From Branchiostoma floridae (lineage: Eukaryota; Chordata; Leptocardii; Amphioxiformes; Branchiostomatidae), in contig NC_049979.1 of assembly GCF_000003815.2 (NCBI RefSeq), positions 12,252,766-12,316,765 on the forward strand: a DNA stretch of 64,000 bases, written 5' to 3'. Position numbers and translations under genes: made by a program. Of this stretch, positions 1-10,497 are shown one piece after another. Numbering within the stretch: the stretch's first letter is position 1; each line of letters opens with the position of its first letter. The notes beneath the pieces were generated by a model. It was given only the letters and a program-made list of their open reading frames with translations. It had not been told where the DNA came from and searched no databases.

Positions 1-1250
1 GGGAGGGAGTTCGGCATGGCGGCGGCCGTGAGGAGGGTGCGGGTGCTGGACCCCTACACCGGCTGCTGGGACGAGCGCTGCCCCATGTGGACTCCACGGG
101 CTAACCACAACATGGTGGCTACAAGCAGGTTCGCTCGTCCACTCGGTTGGTTCCTTAATCCTCCGTTCATTCAGTCATTCTTTCATTCGTTCGTTCCTTC
201 CGTCATCCTTTCCCTTCATTTTTCTTGCATTCATTTGTTCATATTAATGTCTTTCTTTAAAGTCCTTCATCCTTCACCCTTTCTTTCTATTTTTCCATCC
301 ATTAGTTCATATCCATTTCATTCATGTTCCCTTCTTTTTCTTTCGTTCCCATTCATTCACATTCTTTTCAACCCGCTTTCATTCATAATCCCCTTTTCCT
401 CTTACTTTCTTTCTTTCTCCGGATCCCTTCCTTTCTTGCTTCCTTCCCCCGTTCTCCAGGTACGTGTACGTGCTTGGCGGTGAGGTGCAGTTCTCGGACG
501 ACGCGGCTCCGTTCGCCCTGACAATAATGGAGCGGTAAGACACTCTCACCTTTCCCAACCGTGACTATTATTCATCGAAAAAGCATATATTGCAATATTC
601 TATAAACATAACAGTACATAACGCTACATAGACAGTACGATTCACAACTGTTAAAAAAAACCGTTTGCTCAATTTGTCGTTTATAATGTTCAACAGCAGA
701 ATGACTGATGAGCCTCTTCAACAAAAGAATAACTTCATTCTATAACCACAACCAGGGCTTTTAAAGAAGACACTTTGCAATTGTCATTAACATGATTGGC
801 ATGATTCGCATGTGTCCGATGATAATGCGTCTTTCATAAGTATTTAGCGTTACATCTTAACACTTATATATAACGTTATCAACTCACAGAAAAGATTCCA
901 GAATTGCTTCATTCCCTTGCACTGTAGGAACATGCGCTCACAATCTTCCACACAGGTAACAAAGATTACATGTCCTTTGGATATTTTTCCATAGGTACGA
1001 CCCGTTCCCCAACCAGTGGACGGTGATCCCGGGCGAGGCGCTGCCGAGGCTGGAGGCCGCCGCCGCCGTGGTGAACGACGACGTCTACCTGGTGGGAGGG
1101 TACGATCCAGCCGAGCCGTTCGTGCCGAGCGACACGGTGCAGGTGTACAGCACAGCGGAACAGACGTGGCGGCTGGCGCCGAACATGCCCCGGGGGCTGT
1201 TAGGAGCTTGTGCCTGTTCTCTGACCATACGGGACGCTGACTTGTTCTGA
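1..1250 (+). CDS. Kelch-repeat protein, C-terminal exons (partial)
   Basis: Three exons can be joined: <1-128, 460-534 and 995-1250 (stop TGA). Splice phases agree: AG|G TAC at the first junction and CG|G TAC at the second. The joined protein reads through two kelch blades, with hallmark strings VYVLGG and VYLVGG each followed by a conserved W about 20-30 residues on (NQW, QTW). Kelch blades form beta-propellers that bind protein partners; in KLHL proteins they recruit substrates to Cul3 ligases. The BTB/BACK part, if present, lies left of the window. The frame is open to base 1, so the first ATG inside the window (16) is probably internal. The tail ends shortly after the last blade (DADLF). 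An AATAAA at 1522 could serve as poly(A) signal. Family assignment is firm; the subfamily cannot be told from this fragment. Confidence 0.85.
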
Positions 1251-1460
1251 CACTAAAATCACATGAAGAAAAATATTCGAATGTATTGATGTACATATTA
1301 AGCATTGTAAAGAGTACTGTGTATTGTAAACTCAGGTATACAGCACAGGAGCGTGCGCCTGTTCTTTGACTTGTTCTGACTAGTAAAATCGCTAGCAAGA
1401 AAAATATTCAGTATATTGATGTACACTGTATATATCTAGCGATGTAAAGAGTACTCTCTG
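1201..1460 (+). repeat. Imperfect direct duplication of the kelch gene 3' end
   Basis: The last coding bases and early 3' UTR (about 1201-1325) recur about 130 bp downstream (about 1336-1460). Both copies share GCCTGTTCT, GACTTGTTCTGAC, AAGAAAAATATTC, TATTGATGTACA and TGTAAAGAGTACT in the same order. The stop codon lies in the first copy. Confidence 0.65.
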
Positions 1461-1521
1461 CCTTTGTCAAGTAAGTATTTCTTAGTCTCAAATGATATTT
1501 TAGTTTTACATACAGTAACAA

Positions 1522-1527
1522 AATAAA
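1522..1527 (+). promoter_or_regulatory. Candidate poly(A) signal AATAAA for the kelch gene
   Basis: A canonical AATAAA lies 272 bases after the kelch stop codon, the first such hexamer on this strand downstream. Use is inferred. Confidence 0.4.
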
Positions 1528-2035
1528 AATGATCACAATCATTTTTCTCGTGTTGTCAAGTAGCGACGCAGCATTCTACACAAAACGTCATGAAACAACG
1601 CCTAGGATCTGTTCATAGGATGCGGTCGCCTCATTGTTCAGCGACATCCATTGTTCAGCGACATCCGTAAAAGGTTCGTTAAAGACCTACCGACCATAAC
1701 ACGAAAACCCTACCCACATTGCACGCGTAACGACTTTCTGAGAGAAATTAGGTAACGTTAGTGACTTACTTGATCTTCATGATAGTGATTATGATATTAT
1801 AATAATTGATGTAAGGCTTGGGTGATAAACCACATGATGAACGCAGAACTGATTTAAACATGCAGTACAGAGAAGACCACACTTTCACGGACCTGTGCGT
1901 GTCACTGTGTCACTAACAGTAACATTGGATGATCTACAACATCATTCTCATTCTGTTCTGGCAAACATTCGAGCGCGCTCAATACGTTCGAATGTGGAAC
2001 AGTTACACGTCAACGCAAAGTCCGTTCTACATTGT

Positions 2036-2043
2036 TGACGTCA
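2036..2043. promoter_or_regulatory. Perfect CRE (TGACGTCA), candidate promoter element
   Basis: The palindromic TGACGTCA is the textbook CREB/ATF site. It lies about 204 bp upstream of the start codon at 2247, where proximal CREs usually sit. Function is inferred from position only. Confidence 0.45.
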
Positions 2044-2246
2044 CAATAGTCTTCCGAGGGAGACGGGTTTGTTTTTGACAACAGATAACGTTATAGGTAA
2101 GTGCACTCCTGGTGCTGAAGGTAACGGTTTGGCCGTTATAACGCTAATGCCCGAATAGCAAATCAAAAGCGACGTTTTGTCAAGAAATTGTGGTTTATTG
2201 GCGACTTTGCATCGGTTAAAATCAGTGACTGTAGGCAAAAGTTACG

Positions 2247-3990
2247 ATGGCGAACAGCGGTGAGGGCCGTTCGAAGGCCAGGGAGCCACTGAGATCTCAC
2301 TACTTCACGGTGTTCCGGTACCGGGAAAATGGGACTTCCGAAGAACACTACCTTGGTAAGCCATGTGGTTTGTGGCTGAGAACTGCGTTTCACCGATTTA
2401 CTTGATCATGTACATCAACTGTCATAATTCTGCCGGATGCCATAATGCCACCACGTGAAAAATGATACATGAATTTAAAGCCATTTAAAGGACTGCACCA
2501 ACGCATCGGTAATTCTGAGTTATTATACACTTTCGGTATTTAGGCGATCAAGGCAATCTTGTGAAGGTCACACCTGCCTCGCAGGTATTTGATGACAGTT
2601 GGTTATGCTTACTTACATCATTACCGTAATACCGCCACGTTTACTGCGATCTAACGACGTCGGTCTGTAGCTTTAATACTCCAATCAAATTCTGTGTTGG
2701 CAAGTGTGATTCCGTCTTTGCTCCAGAGGTTCTCCGGGACGAGAGGTGTGACAGACGACGAGCGAGGGCCGCCTGTGAAAGTCTCAGCGTTCACCACAAC
2801 CCCCGCCTGCGGCTGGCAGATCGCACCCGCACTTCCACCTGCCGACAAGCTGGAGGAGAGGAACGAACGAAGTCTGCAGACCACGCCGTACGGACCGATT
2901 CGCGGGGCAAGCGTGGCGGCGACAGGCCGACCCCAGGGGTACCTAAGCATTTGCACAACTCATGAAATTTTTCCAAATTTTTTGGTATGCGTACAAATCA
3001 CTATAAATACTACGAATGTAAATCACTACGAATACGAACTAATCTTACGAAAGCACTATGCGATTCCGTACTAATCTTATTGCTCCGGTTCGTGGCTGTA
3101 TCGTAAAATTTCGCAAATATAAGACGAAAATCATAGGTTTTCTCGAAAGTTTTGGCTCCAGATTTTTTGGCTATCGCTATAGCATGTATAATCTTCTATA
3201 TTTTCTAAACAGACGGAGTCGCGCGGCAAGCGTTATGGGGACAAGACGACGCAGAGCGACGCGTCGCCCGGCAGGTACCGCCAGAACTGCGACAGCGGCG
3301 TTGCTGAGCCGGGCGCCAGAGGGCGCCACCACACGGAGGTGCACCGTTACGCACTGGACACGAGACGTCGTTCCACGGACAGGTGCCACGCCAGGCTCTC
3401 CATAGAGATGTCTGTGATAGACCCTGCCGTTCTACCTGTGCAGAACCAGCTGCTGCTCGCCGCGCTCCAAGCTCTCTTCATTCCTTCATGCCCCGGCATC
3501 TGTATAGAGCGGGTCCGCTCTCTTCAGGTAAGGGAACGTCACCTGTGTGTGAGACCTCATTTCTACAGAAAGAAAATCGCTGTGCAACTGTCAGTGAGCG
3601 ACTAAAAGCATTGGCCATTCTGATCGTTGAGGCATCCGCTTAAAGCTTTCGGAGATGATGAATAAGCACTGAGTGGTAACTCAATGGTGTCGCCTCTGTG
3701 GACCTCTCGATCAAGAGAGATTCTATGTCGTGCACCTCACGCAGAAACTGATATAATAATGATAGCTTGGATTGCCATATCTTGTCCTGCTCCAGGATAT
3801 AGTCAACCCTGCGGTCATGAGATGCGAAGTCAGACCGACGTTCTGGTGCAGATCATACGAGAACTGCAAGGCAGCGTTATTCCTGTCGTCCGAGGCGAAG
3901 AGGAAAGTGAAGCACGAGAGGCAGTTCCTGTTGAGAGCCCTGCGCTACATCTTACAGACGACAGAAATCGCGGTCTTCATAGTTGTTTAA
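2247..3990 (+). CDS. Uncharacterised 276-aa basic protein, four exons
   Basis: Exons 2247-2355, 2727-2938, 3213-3527 and 3796-3990 join in one frame (831 nt, stop TAA). All introns are GT-AG and the phases fit (1, 0, 0). The ATG is preceded by an in-frame TAG 15 bases upstream, which supports this start. The N-terminus contains HYFTVFRYRENGTSEEHYLE. The middle is very rich in Arg, Asp, Ser and Thr and looks disordered. Exons 3-4 hold the most ordered part: SIEMSVIDPAVLPVQNQ, then LLLAALQALFIPSCPGICIE, then a Cys-containing basic segment (FWCRSYENCKAA) and a hydrophobic end (TTEIAVFIVV). No signal peptide or known domain was recognised. The end of exon 2 (TDSRGKRGGDR) and start of exon 3 (TESRGKRYGDK) are near copies. 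A perfect CRE lies upstream. The gene model is my splice assembly; function unknown. Confidence 0.55.
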
Positions 3991-5604
3991 ATCCAATGTT
4001 ACCCGAACCGTTAGTGTTTCCATGGGTTACCGGAAAATAGTAGAAATTGGCCAAAAAGGTTCAATAATTTGCCCGAGAGGTGTCAGCCATCGAGTAATCA
4101 TTTGCAACGTCATCAACCGCGACGAAACATTGTTCTCTAAGGCAAGCTCAGTCTCCTGTCAAATATCACTACTGGTGCCGACTTCACCTTTTCAGTATAC
4201 GACAGAGTCGTCTGGATTAGACCAAGGAGGCTTCTTTATTAGACTTATATAAGTTTCACAGAATCCCTCTTCTGTAATACCTTTAGTTGATACCAACTGT
4301 CTCATTGAGTGTCTTGTAACCTTACTTTAGACCTCGGGTAGTGGTCCTCCAGATCTCACTCCCTCCACCTGCTGCCATGGTCTCCGGGATTGTTTTAAAT
4401 CCCCTTTTCAGTCATTCTGCGGTGTACTTCTTATGAAATCTGTAAACTATAGCTACATCGGACAGTAATAATGCAGATGAGTGTGTCTTAAACACTAAGC
4501 AAATTAGCTCAAAAAATTTGTTACGCATGGGCACCTGTATAATAATCACGATGCCACACAGTAGTTGTTGTTGCATGTATACATATAATTGATAAGTTTA
4601 TCAAAAATTGTTGCCCGAAGGCTAATTGTAAATACCAGGATAAATACAATGAATAAGAAATCAACGACAATGTCGGGCATTCATATGTGGGTACTCTAGT
4701 CTCAGATGTTAAACTCGACTTGAGTAATGGTACGGTTACATTTGCACCGGTGCCTGTAGAGGGTGTAGCCCCGGCCGGGCTCTGAAGCCACAAATTTGTC
4801 CCATTGGACTGCCGGAAACTGGGCGTATCCCTTGGCGTTTTCACGATTAGTTTCAAAAGTCCGGGCCCGACCGTGCCACAAAATAGCCCGGTAGCGGCAG
4901 GGTGCCCCACGAGGTCAAATGAAAGGCCGTTAACTGCACGGCGGGAACGCTTTTTCCAATGGTGACAGTAGCATAACGGAAGACGAAAAACCCCACTCTT
5001 TCACAAGTACAGCTCGAATCATCTACTTCCAGCCGACCGATTGTATATTCCAATTATTCCAGCTTAATCATTTATAACCCCAGATGCCCGACATACTGAC
5101 ATACAATGTAATATTGCATTGATTGAGCTAGATAATCAATGCATGCCTTTTATTCTAGCTGTGTCAAAAGAAGCACAGGTCGTCTTGTGCTATACACAGA
5201 TCAAAGCATACGTGAATATTCATGATTTAGTTTGGTAGAAGTTTTGTTGATACAACAAAATGAACAGATACTTTCGCATGGTTTACTACAAACTACAAAA
5301 AAATATTTTCAAAACCAAGTAATGTAAAGTTTTCTATGTGAATAATACATATGTTTTTATATATATATATATATATATTCAGATACATTCAGGTCCGCAC
5401 AGTTTCTCGCTTGTTTGTGCATACGTACTGTATACAAATGTACCGATTTTGTTAAAGAAGTTTGTCTAATTGCATACGAAATGTGAATACAAAGGTACTA
5501 GGTGGGACTTTGAGGCTTGAGACGGGCACCTAGTGCGTGTCTAGAAAATGTACATCTCTCTCTGTATGATCTACTATATACACACGGCGACTGGCAGTAC
5601 GCAG
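3991..5604. other. Intergenic region without recognised gene
   Basis: No convincing exon was seen. It holds a short piece of a dispersed repeat (TAGTAGAAATTGGCCAAA near 4038), also met near 7.92, 55.03 and 61.58 kb, an (AT)n run at about 5357-5378, and a GC-richer block at about 4730-4930 of unknown nature. Confidence 0.4.
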
Positions 5605-8600
5605 CTAAACCTTGGGTGGATAAACAGGGTCCGGGTAGGCCGGGTTTTGTGGCAAGGCTGGGTTTTGTGGGTAGGGAGGGTTTTGTGAGAAGCTTGAGTC
5701 TTGTGGGTAGGGCGGATTCTGTGGGTAGGCTGTGTTTTGCGGGTAGGCTGGGTTTTGTGGGTAGGCTGGGTTCTGTGCAGGGTATGGTGGTGGGTCTCCA
5801 GGTGGGTACTGTGGGTAGGGAGGAGGCTGTGCTGGTGGGTACTGAGGATATTGGCCCGGGGGGTTCTGCATGGGCTGGGCGACAGGAGCCATCTGGACAG
5901 CTGTGGAGAAACGGAGACATCTGATAAGTATTCATCTATACAATGGGTTCCGACTGATAACAGCCCCGTCACAACACCTGTTTATGCATCACTGATTAAA
6001 ACATAGTTCTGCTTTTACCGACAGATATAATCATTTTCGCTACGATAATTCCCTTTGTATTCATCAAAACGCCAACTTTTCTGACACCGACAATGCTGTA
6101 CTGTGCTGTGATGTAGAACTCATAGATTTACGTCTGAAGTTAGGTACCTCGCCTGGCCTCCCGGGCAGACCTCCTGATTGGCTAAAGGATCTCTATGGCT
6201 TTTTGGTTGAATTGCGCTCTTTAGAGCAAGAGCACTAATCCACACAAACGCAGAGGGTTCATTGTGTGTCTTGCTTTTTAAACAAACCAAAAAAAAATCT
6301 CTTTTTTTTCGGAAATATTGTAACTTTGGAGATGGATGTTACAGCTAAGTGTTTTTATTATGTTGGAAAAACAGATGTTTGGGGTGTCCTGAACGCTATA
6401 GAAAATGTTGTTTGGATGAAGTCATTTAAAATGCAGGGTTTAAAGGTCACCATTTTTTTTAGATTATACTTCTGGCACGTTATGCCGAATAGAATCTTCT
6501 GATATGCTCTATATAGACAGTTTAGAAGACTGCCTACCCATCAGTGTTAATTTTTCATTGACTAAACTTCAGGTAGGTGACCTTTGATAGTTTCGCTCTA
6601 CTATAATTCCCATGTGTATAGATAGGAAGTTTGTTACTTTTCTTTGCTCTTTCTAATCGCTCCCGCGTTCCTGTATGGCCACAATGAAATGCTTGGCCAT
6701 GGTAAAACACGTGCGAAATACAGAAAACCGTCAGCTAACCAAAAGTCTGCATAGGGGGCTAGATCCACCAATACATGAAAACCCTACCCTGCTGCTGGTT
6801 CCTCTGCCTGTACTTTTTCAGGAAGTAGCAGCGGCACGCAATTGAGAGCGCTGCGATGACCATGCCGAGGAGTCCAAAAATCCACCAGCTGCTGAAGCTG
6901 TGATAAAAGAGGACAATAATTGTTACAATGAAATGGCGTTTTCTACCTTTAACTAACGTTATAAAGGGTCAGCACAAGAGTTCGTCTGTCTGAAGACTGA
7001 CAGCTAGATTGTTGCCTCCTTCGCGTCGGCGTTGAACACATGGGCCAGATTCTTATGGCTTGCCGGGGATATCGTATTTGTCGTCCTCGTAATTCTACTT
7101 TTATTCTAGGACGGGAGATACGATACTCTCGGCATAAGAACCTTGCCCTTCTCGCGAATCAGCGCACCAGACACCCCCCCCCCCCCAACACACACACTCA
7201 CAGGTAGGTTAGGTGACGCGTTCAGACGAGTTCTAATAAAACGATGAAACGATCCCTATGGTTTATGGGTGTCGGCCTTTGTAGCATTATCTGCGTCTAT
7301 CAAGTAATCCTTGTGTTGTTGTTGTTTCTTTGGGGGACGTGAACAGCTGGTCACGAGATAGGAGACGGCCACAAATACAAGATCATACAAGGTAAATCAG
7401 TCCTTCTCAACTTAGGTGAAGCATGCTGCTTTTTCAAGTAGCTAGTGGTAGAGCAACGCCGCTTCGCTACGGCTTGTGTGTCTATCCAAGCAACGCCGGA
7501 TCACCCCTAATGGCTATTCTGTGTGTTCTTTTACGTGCAGGATATGCAGTTAGTACTAATTAGTACAAACCTGGACTGTTGCGCCATTAGGCGGTTTACC
7601 GGTTATGCAATAAAAACAAGCAAGCAAACAAACCTCCATCCCGACCAGCCGCTGGACGGACAAGACGACACGGTGGACCTCCCACAGTCGTTACAGCACT
7701 GACTGGAGCCACAGCAGTACTTCTCATCGGAGTCATCGGACGAGCGCGGGCAGCTGAAGGACCCACACCTTTCTCCGCTGACAGCTGTGGATAATAATAA
7801 TAATGATAATAATGATAATAATAAAGATGACGATGATGATGATATAACGCTGTCGCACAAACATGCAGCAGTAGCTCTAACTATTAGAGCTAGTCTCTAC
7901 CAGATTCCACAGGGCGCTGGAAATATGGTAGAAATCGTCCAAATAGACAGATAATACGTCAGAAGAGTACACCTTGCTACCTTCGTCGGAGCAAGGAGGT
8001 TGGTCGGAGGGAATCTAAACTTCACGACCTGAATTATTCCCCTATAAGATCCATGCCCATTGTGTAACATGTACATGTACAATTTTACCGAATACCGTGC
8101 AAACCTAGCAGCATGCTTAGCTATTCCTACAGGATACAGAGCAATTTCATATTTTGGGTATTTCTTGGGGTCGCAAACACTGGGTTCGAGCTACTCCCGT
8201 CGGCCTTTGCGCCGCTATGTCTACGACGTCAACGAGGACTGAACACGGAAGTAATGGTTCAATGATGCTCATCTCGCTGTTTTCTTCCCAACAAGTAAAA
8301 GTGAACGATGTACAGCCTCTTTGTCGGGAATCATTTTTCAGCAGCCTGCGACGATAGCGATGTCAACGCTGCAAACACTGACTCGATCCATGTCCTGTCG
8401 GCCGTGGTGTAATCATGAGAAACTCGTTCTGCCACTTTGCTGACTCATGCAACATGGCGACGACAGACAAACAGTCGAGTGACATTTGTTGCCAATGATT
8501 GAACAAATCAGAGACGATTGTTTCTCCTTTCGTCAAAATAAATCGTATCTTCTTATACTGAAATGTCATAGACTCACCTGCTTCTTTCCCTTACGGCTTT

Positions 8601-9178
8601 TCATTCTACTAAGCACGATAGGATCCGTCTAAAAGCAGACGTTACACTTGATCAAACTGTCTCCCCACCTGTATAACTAAATATATATATATATAGCTAG
8701 GTCTGCTACTAAATTTAGTGTCAGCTGTCTTTTACAGTTGTCTGTCATATTACAACCGAGCTATTACTGCGCCTCGAAGCATACAGTTAACCTTACTAGG
8801 AGACCGAGGATAGAAGAATTCGGAAAAAATAGGGTAGATTGAGCCAATATTAAGGATAACGTAACTGAGCTGGGAAACGTCTCCCCGGTCCTGTGTCACC
8901 CCAAACTACCCTGGCTAATTTGGCACGATTATTTTTCAGCCAGCGAAGTTAGTGATGGAGACTAGCATAGAGAACTAGTAATCTACACTAATTTGGGTGT
9001 ACGTACTAGAATAGTTCTCGAGTCACCAAATAAAAACGGTAAAGATCTGTAAAAAGCAATGTACGGAAACTACTAGTATGTGTCTTGAGGACGTTGGTCT
9101 AGCAAGAACGCCTTACTTACCTGCCGCAAAAACGACGGCAACAACAACAAGTATTGCTCGCAACATTGTCACGAACAT
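5605..9178 (-). CDS. Shisa/CYYR1-like single-pass membrane protein
   Basis: Four minus-strand exons join cleanly: 9178-9121, 7784-7634, 6897-6788 and 5900-5605 (615 nt, 204 aa). Exon 1 encodes a signal peptide (MLRAILVVVAVVFAA; an in-frame ATG lies four codons earlier). Exon 2 is a cysteine-rich ectodomain with Cys pairs (EKYCCGSSQCCNDCG). Exon 3 carries the transmembrane helix (WWIFGLLGMVIAALSIAC) followed by CRCYFLKKYRQR. Exon 4 is a proline/tyrosine/glutamine-rich tail with PPPY motifs and repeated NPAYPQ units, which would bind WW or SH3 domains. This order (signal peptide, Cys-rich, TM, Pro-rich tail) is the layout of Shisa and CYYR1 proteins, which act in ER/endosomal trafficking of receptors. 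Assignment rests on architecture, not alignment. An ETS/CRE-like site lies upstream. Confidence 0.75.
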
Positions 9179-9324
9179 TTAACGTTGTGGCTCCTCATAA
9201 GTTGCTTTGAACCAAGAATTGTTGATTGCGCCGTCTCGATAAACACTGGATATGGAGTGTCGGAATTGTCTTCAGATGATATGAGGAAACGCCAATTTCT
9301 TCCGCTTCGTCAGTCGTTTACATA

Positions 9325-9338
9325 CCGGAAGTGACGTA
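9325..9338. promoter_or_regulatory. ETS + half-CRE motif upstream of the Shisa-like gene
   Basis: CCGGAAGTGACGTA combines an ETS core (CCGGAAGT) with a CRE-like TGACGTA, a common layout in CpG-type promoters. It lies about 147 bp upstream of the minus-strand ATG at 9178. The role is inferred from position. Confidence 0.4.
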
Positions 9339-9518
9339 TGCGTGTAGTCATCACTATTTCCTGTCGCGTGCCACAGGGTACTTATCTCCAAGCAGATGTA
9401 AGGACGCCTTCTCAGTGTTTTACGCATTTCTAGAATCACATCTTTTCAAGGACTCGACTTCTCTTGACGTGGAGCATTTCTTCGGTTGAGATTGGGCTGA
9501 TCTCCAAGGAGATGTATA

Positions 9519-10237
9519 ACGGGGGCCGCCCTAAGATGCCCGCTTTTTTACGCGCTCGAACTCACGGCGCTCCATCACTAGTTGCCAAAGAATGGTCAAG
9601 TTTTGATCAATGAATTTTTAACACATTCATCTAGAGACTATACTTGAATAAGGAAGGCATCCATTCTGTTCATGAACCCTTCACCCTCCGCGTTACAACT
9701 GGCAAACACCTAGGACGTTATCGTGAATATAAATTCCGATTTTGAGCCGCGTTAAACAGTGCGCCCTAACTTGCCACGCTTTTGGAATTTGCTCTCTTCG
9801 GAAGCTCACTCCCTGGGGAAAACAGCAGCGGTGATGCTTATGTTGTTTTTTCTATGGCCAGTCTTCTACTCAACAAAAATTTGAAGACCAATACTTTTAG
9901 TGTTTTGTGAAGCTTTATTTCTTATGTGTATGACAGTTGTGTGGCTGTTTTTTACTGGTTGTTTATTTATGGCCACGAGCCACCAATACCTAGTAACAGG
10001 TGACCACAGTGATTCGGCGCTACAACGGCATTATAGTGAAAATTCTGTCTTAAAAAAAAAAGGAAGTGAATATGTGTAAAAAAAATTCAATATTAAAAAA
10101 GCTGTTTGTTTGGACTTGGTTTATTTACCTTTCTAATCATCATAGTCAGTGGCAACAAAGACTGCGTACTTGTGCATAATAAGATCAGCAAAAAAACGGG
10201 CATCTTAGGGCAGGGGGCATCTTAGGGCGGCCCCCGT
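9519..10237. mobile_element. Non-autonomous DNA transposon with TA target duplication
   Basis: The ends are inverted repeats beginning ACGGGGGCCGCCCTAAGATG on both sides (9519 rightwards, 10237 leftwards), and each end is flanked by TA (9517-9518 and 10238-10239). The TIR core is about 23 bp. At the right end the TIR is internally duplicated: GGGCATCTTAGGGC occurs twice in tandem (about 10199-10230). The 719-bp element has no open frame for a transposase. TA flanks suggest mobilisation by a Tc1/mariner-type enzyme; that is inference. It lies between the Shisa-like gene and the deiodinase. Confidence 0.75.
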
Positions 10238-10497
10238 TAGGGTTGGCTCATTCTGATAAGTGTTTTAAACATTTAGTACTTCTACGCTTAAGGATGCAAA
10301 TCGTTAGAAAATGTGCAATGCTAGAGGGGCACATTAAATCACATGTTACAAAAACATTGTGAAACACCATTTTACATCTGCTTGGACATAAGCAGTTTGA
10401 TGGTGACTACGTATACTGCGACCGTGCGGACGTTCGAGTGACCAGCCGGGCGTTCGAGTACAAAGGTCAATTGCGTCACTGGCCGGTTCGTGAAGAA

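Larger units (their letters stand above)
1251..2246. other. Intergenic stretch between kelch gene and the 2.2-kb gene
   Basis: Apart from the duplicated kelch tail and poly(A) signal, the only structure seen is a 17-bp unit in two perfect tandem copies at 1632-1665 (CATTGTTCAGCGACATC) and the CRE listed separately. No conserved coding frame is apparent. Confidence 0.5.

Noticed and set aside
2694-3074. Alternative frame of the second exon of the 2.2-kb gene (ERGPPVKVSAFTTTPACG)
   Set aside because: It looks protein-like, but its phases do not match the flanking exons; the Arg-rich frame joins on both sides.
5517-5924. Plus-strand and other minus-strand frames over the Pro-rich exon
   Set aside because: They are shadows of the Shisa-like exon 4 repeat; only the minus frame joins to the TM exon in phase.
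7440-7520. tRNA gene (AGCTAGTGGTAGAGCAACGC)
   Set aside because: There is an A-box-like string but no B box or cloverleaf can be drawn.
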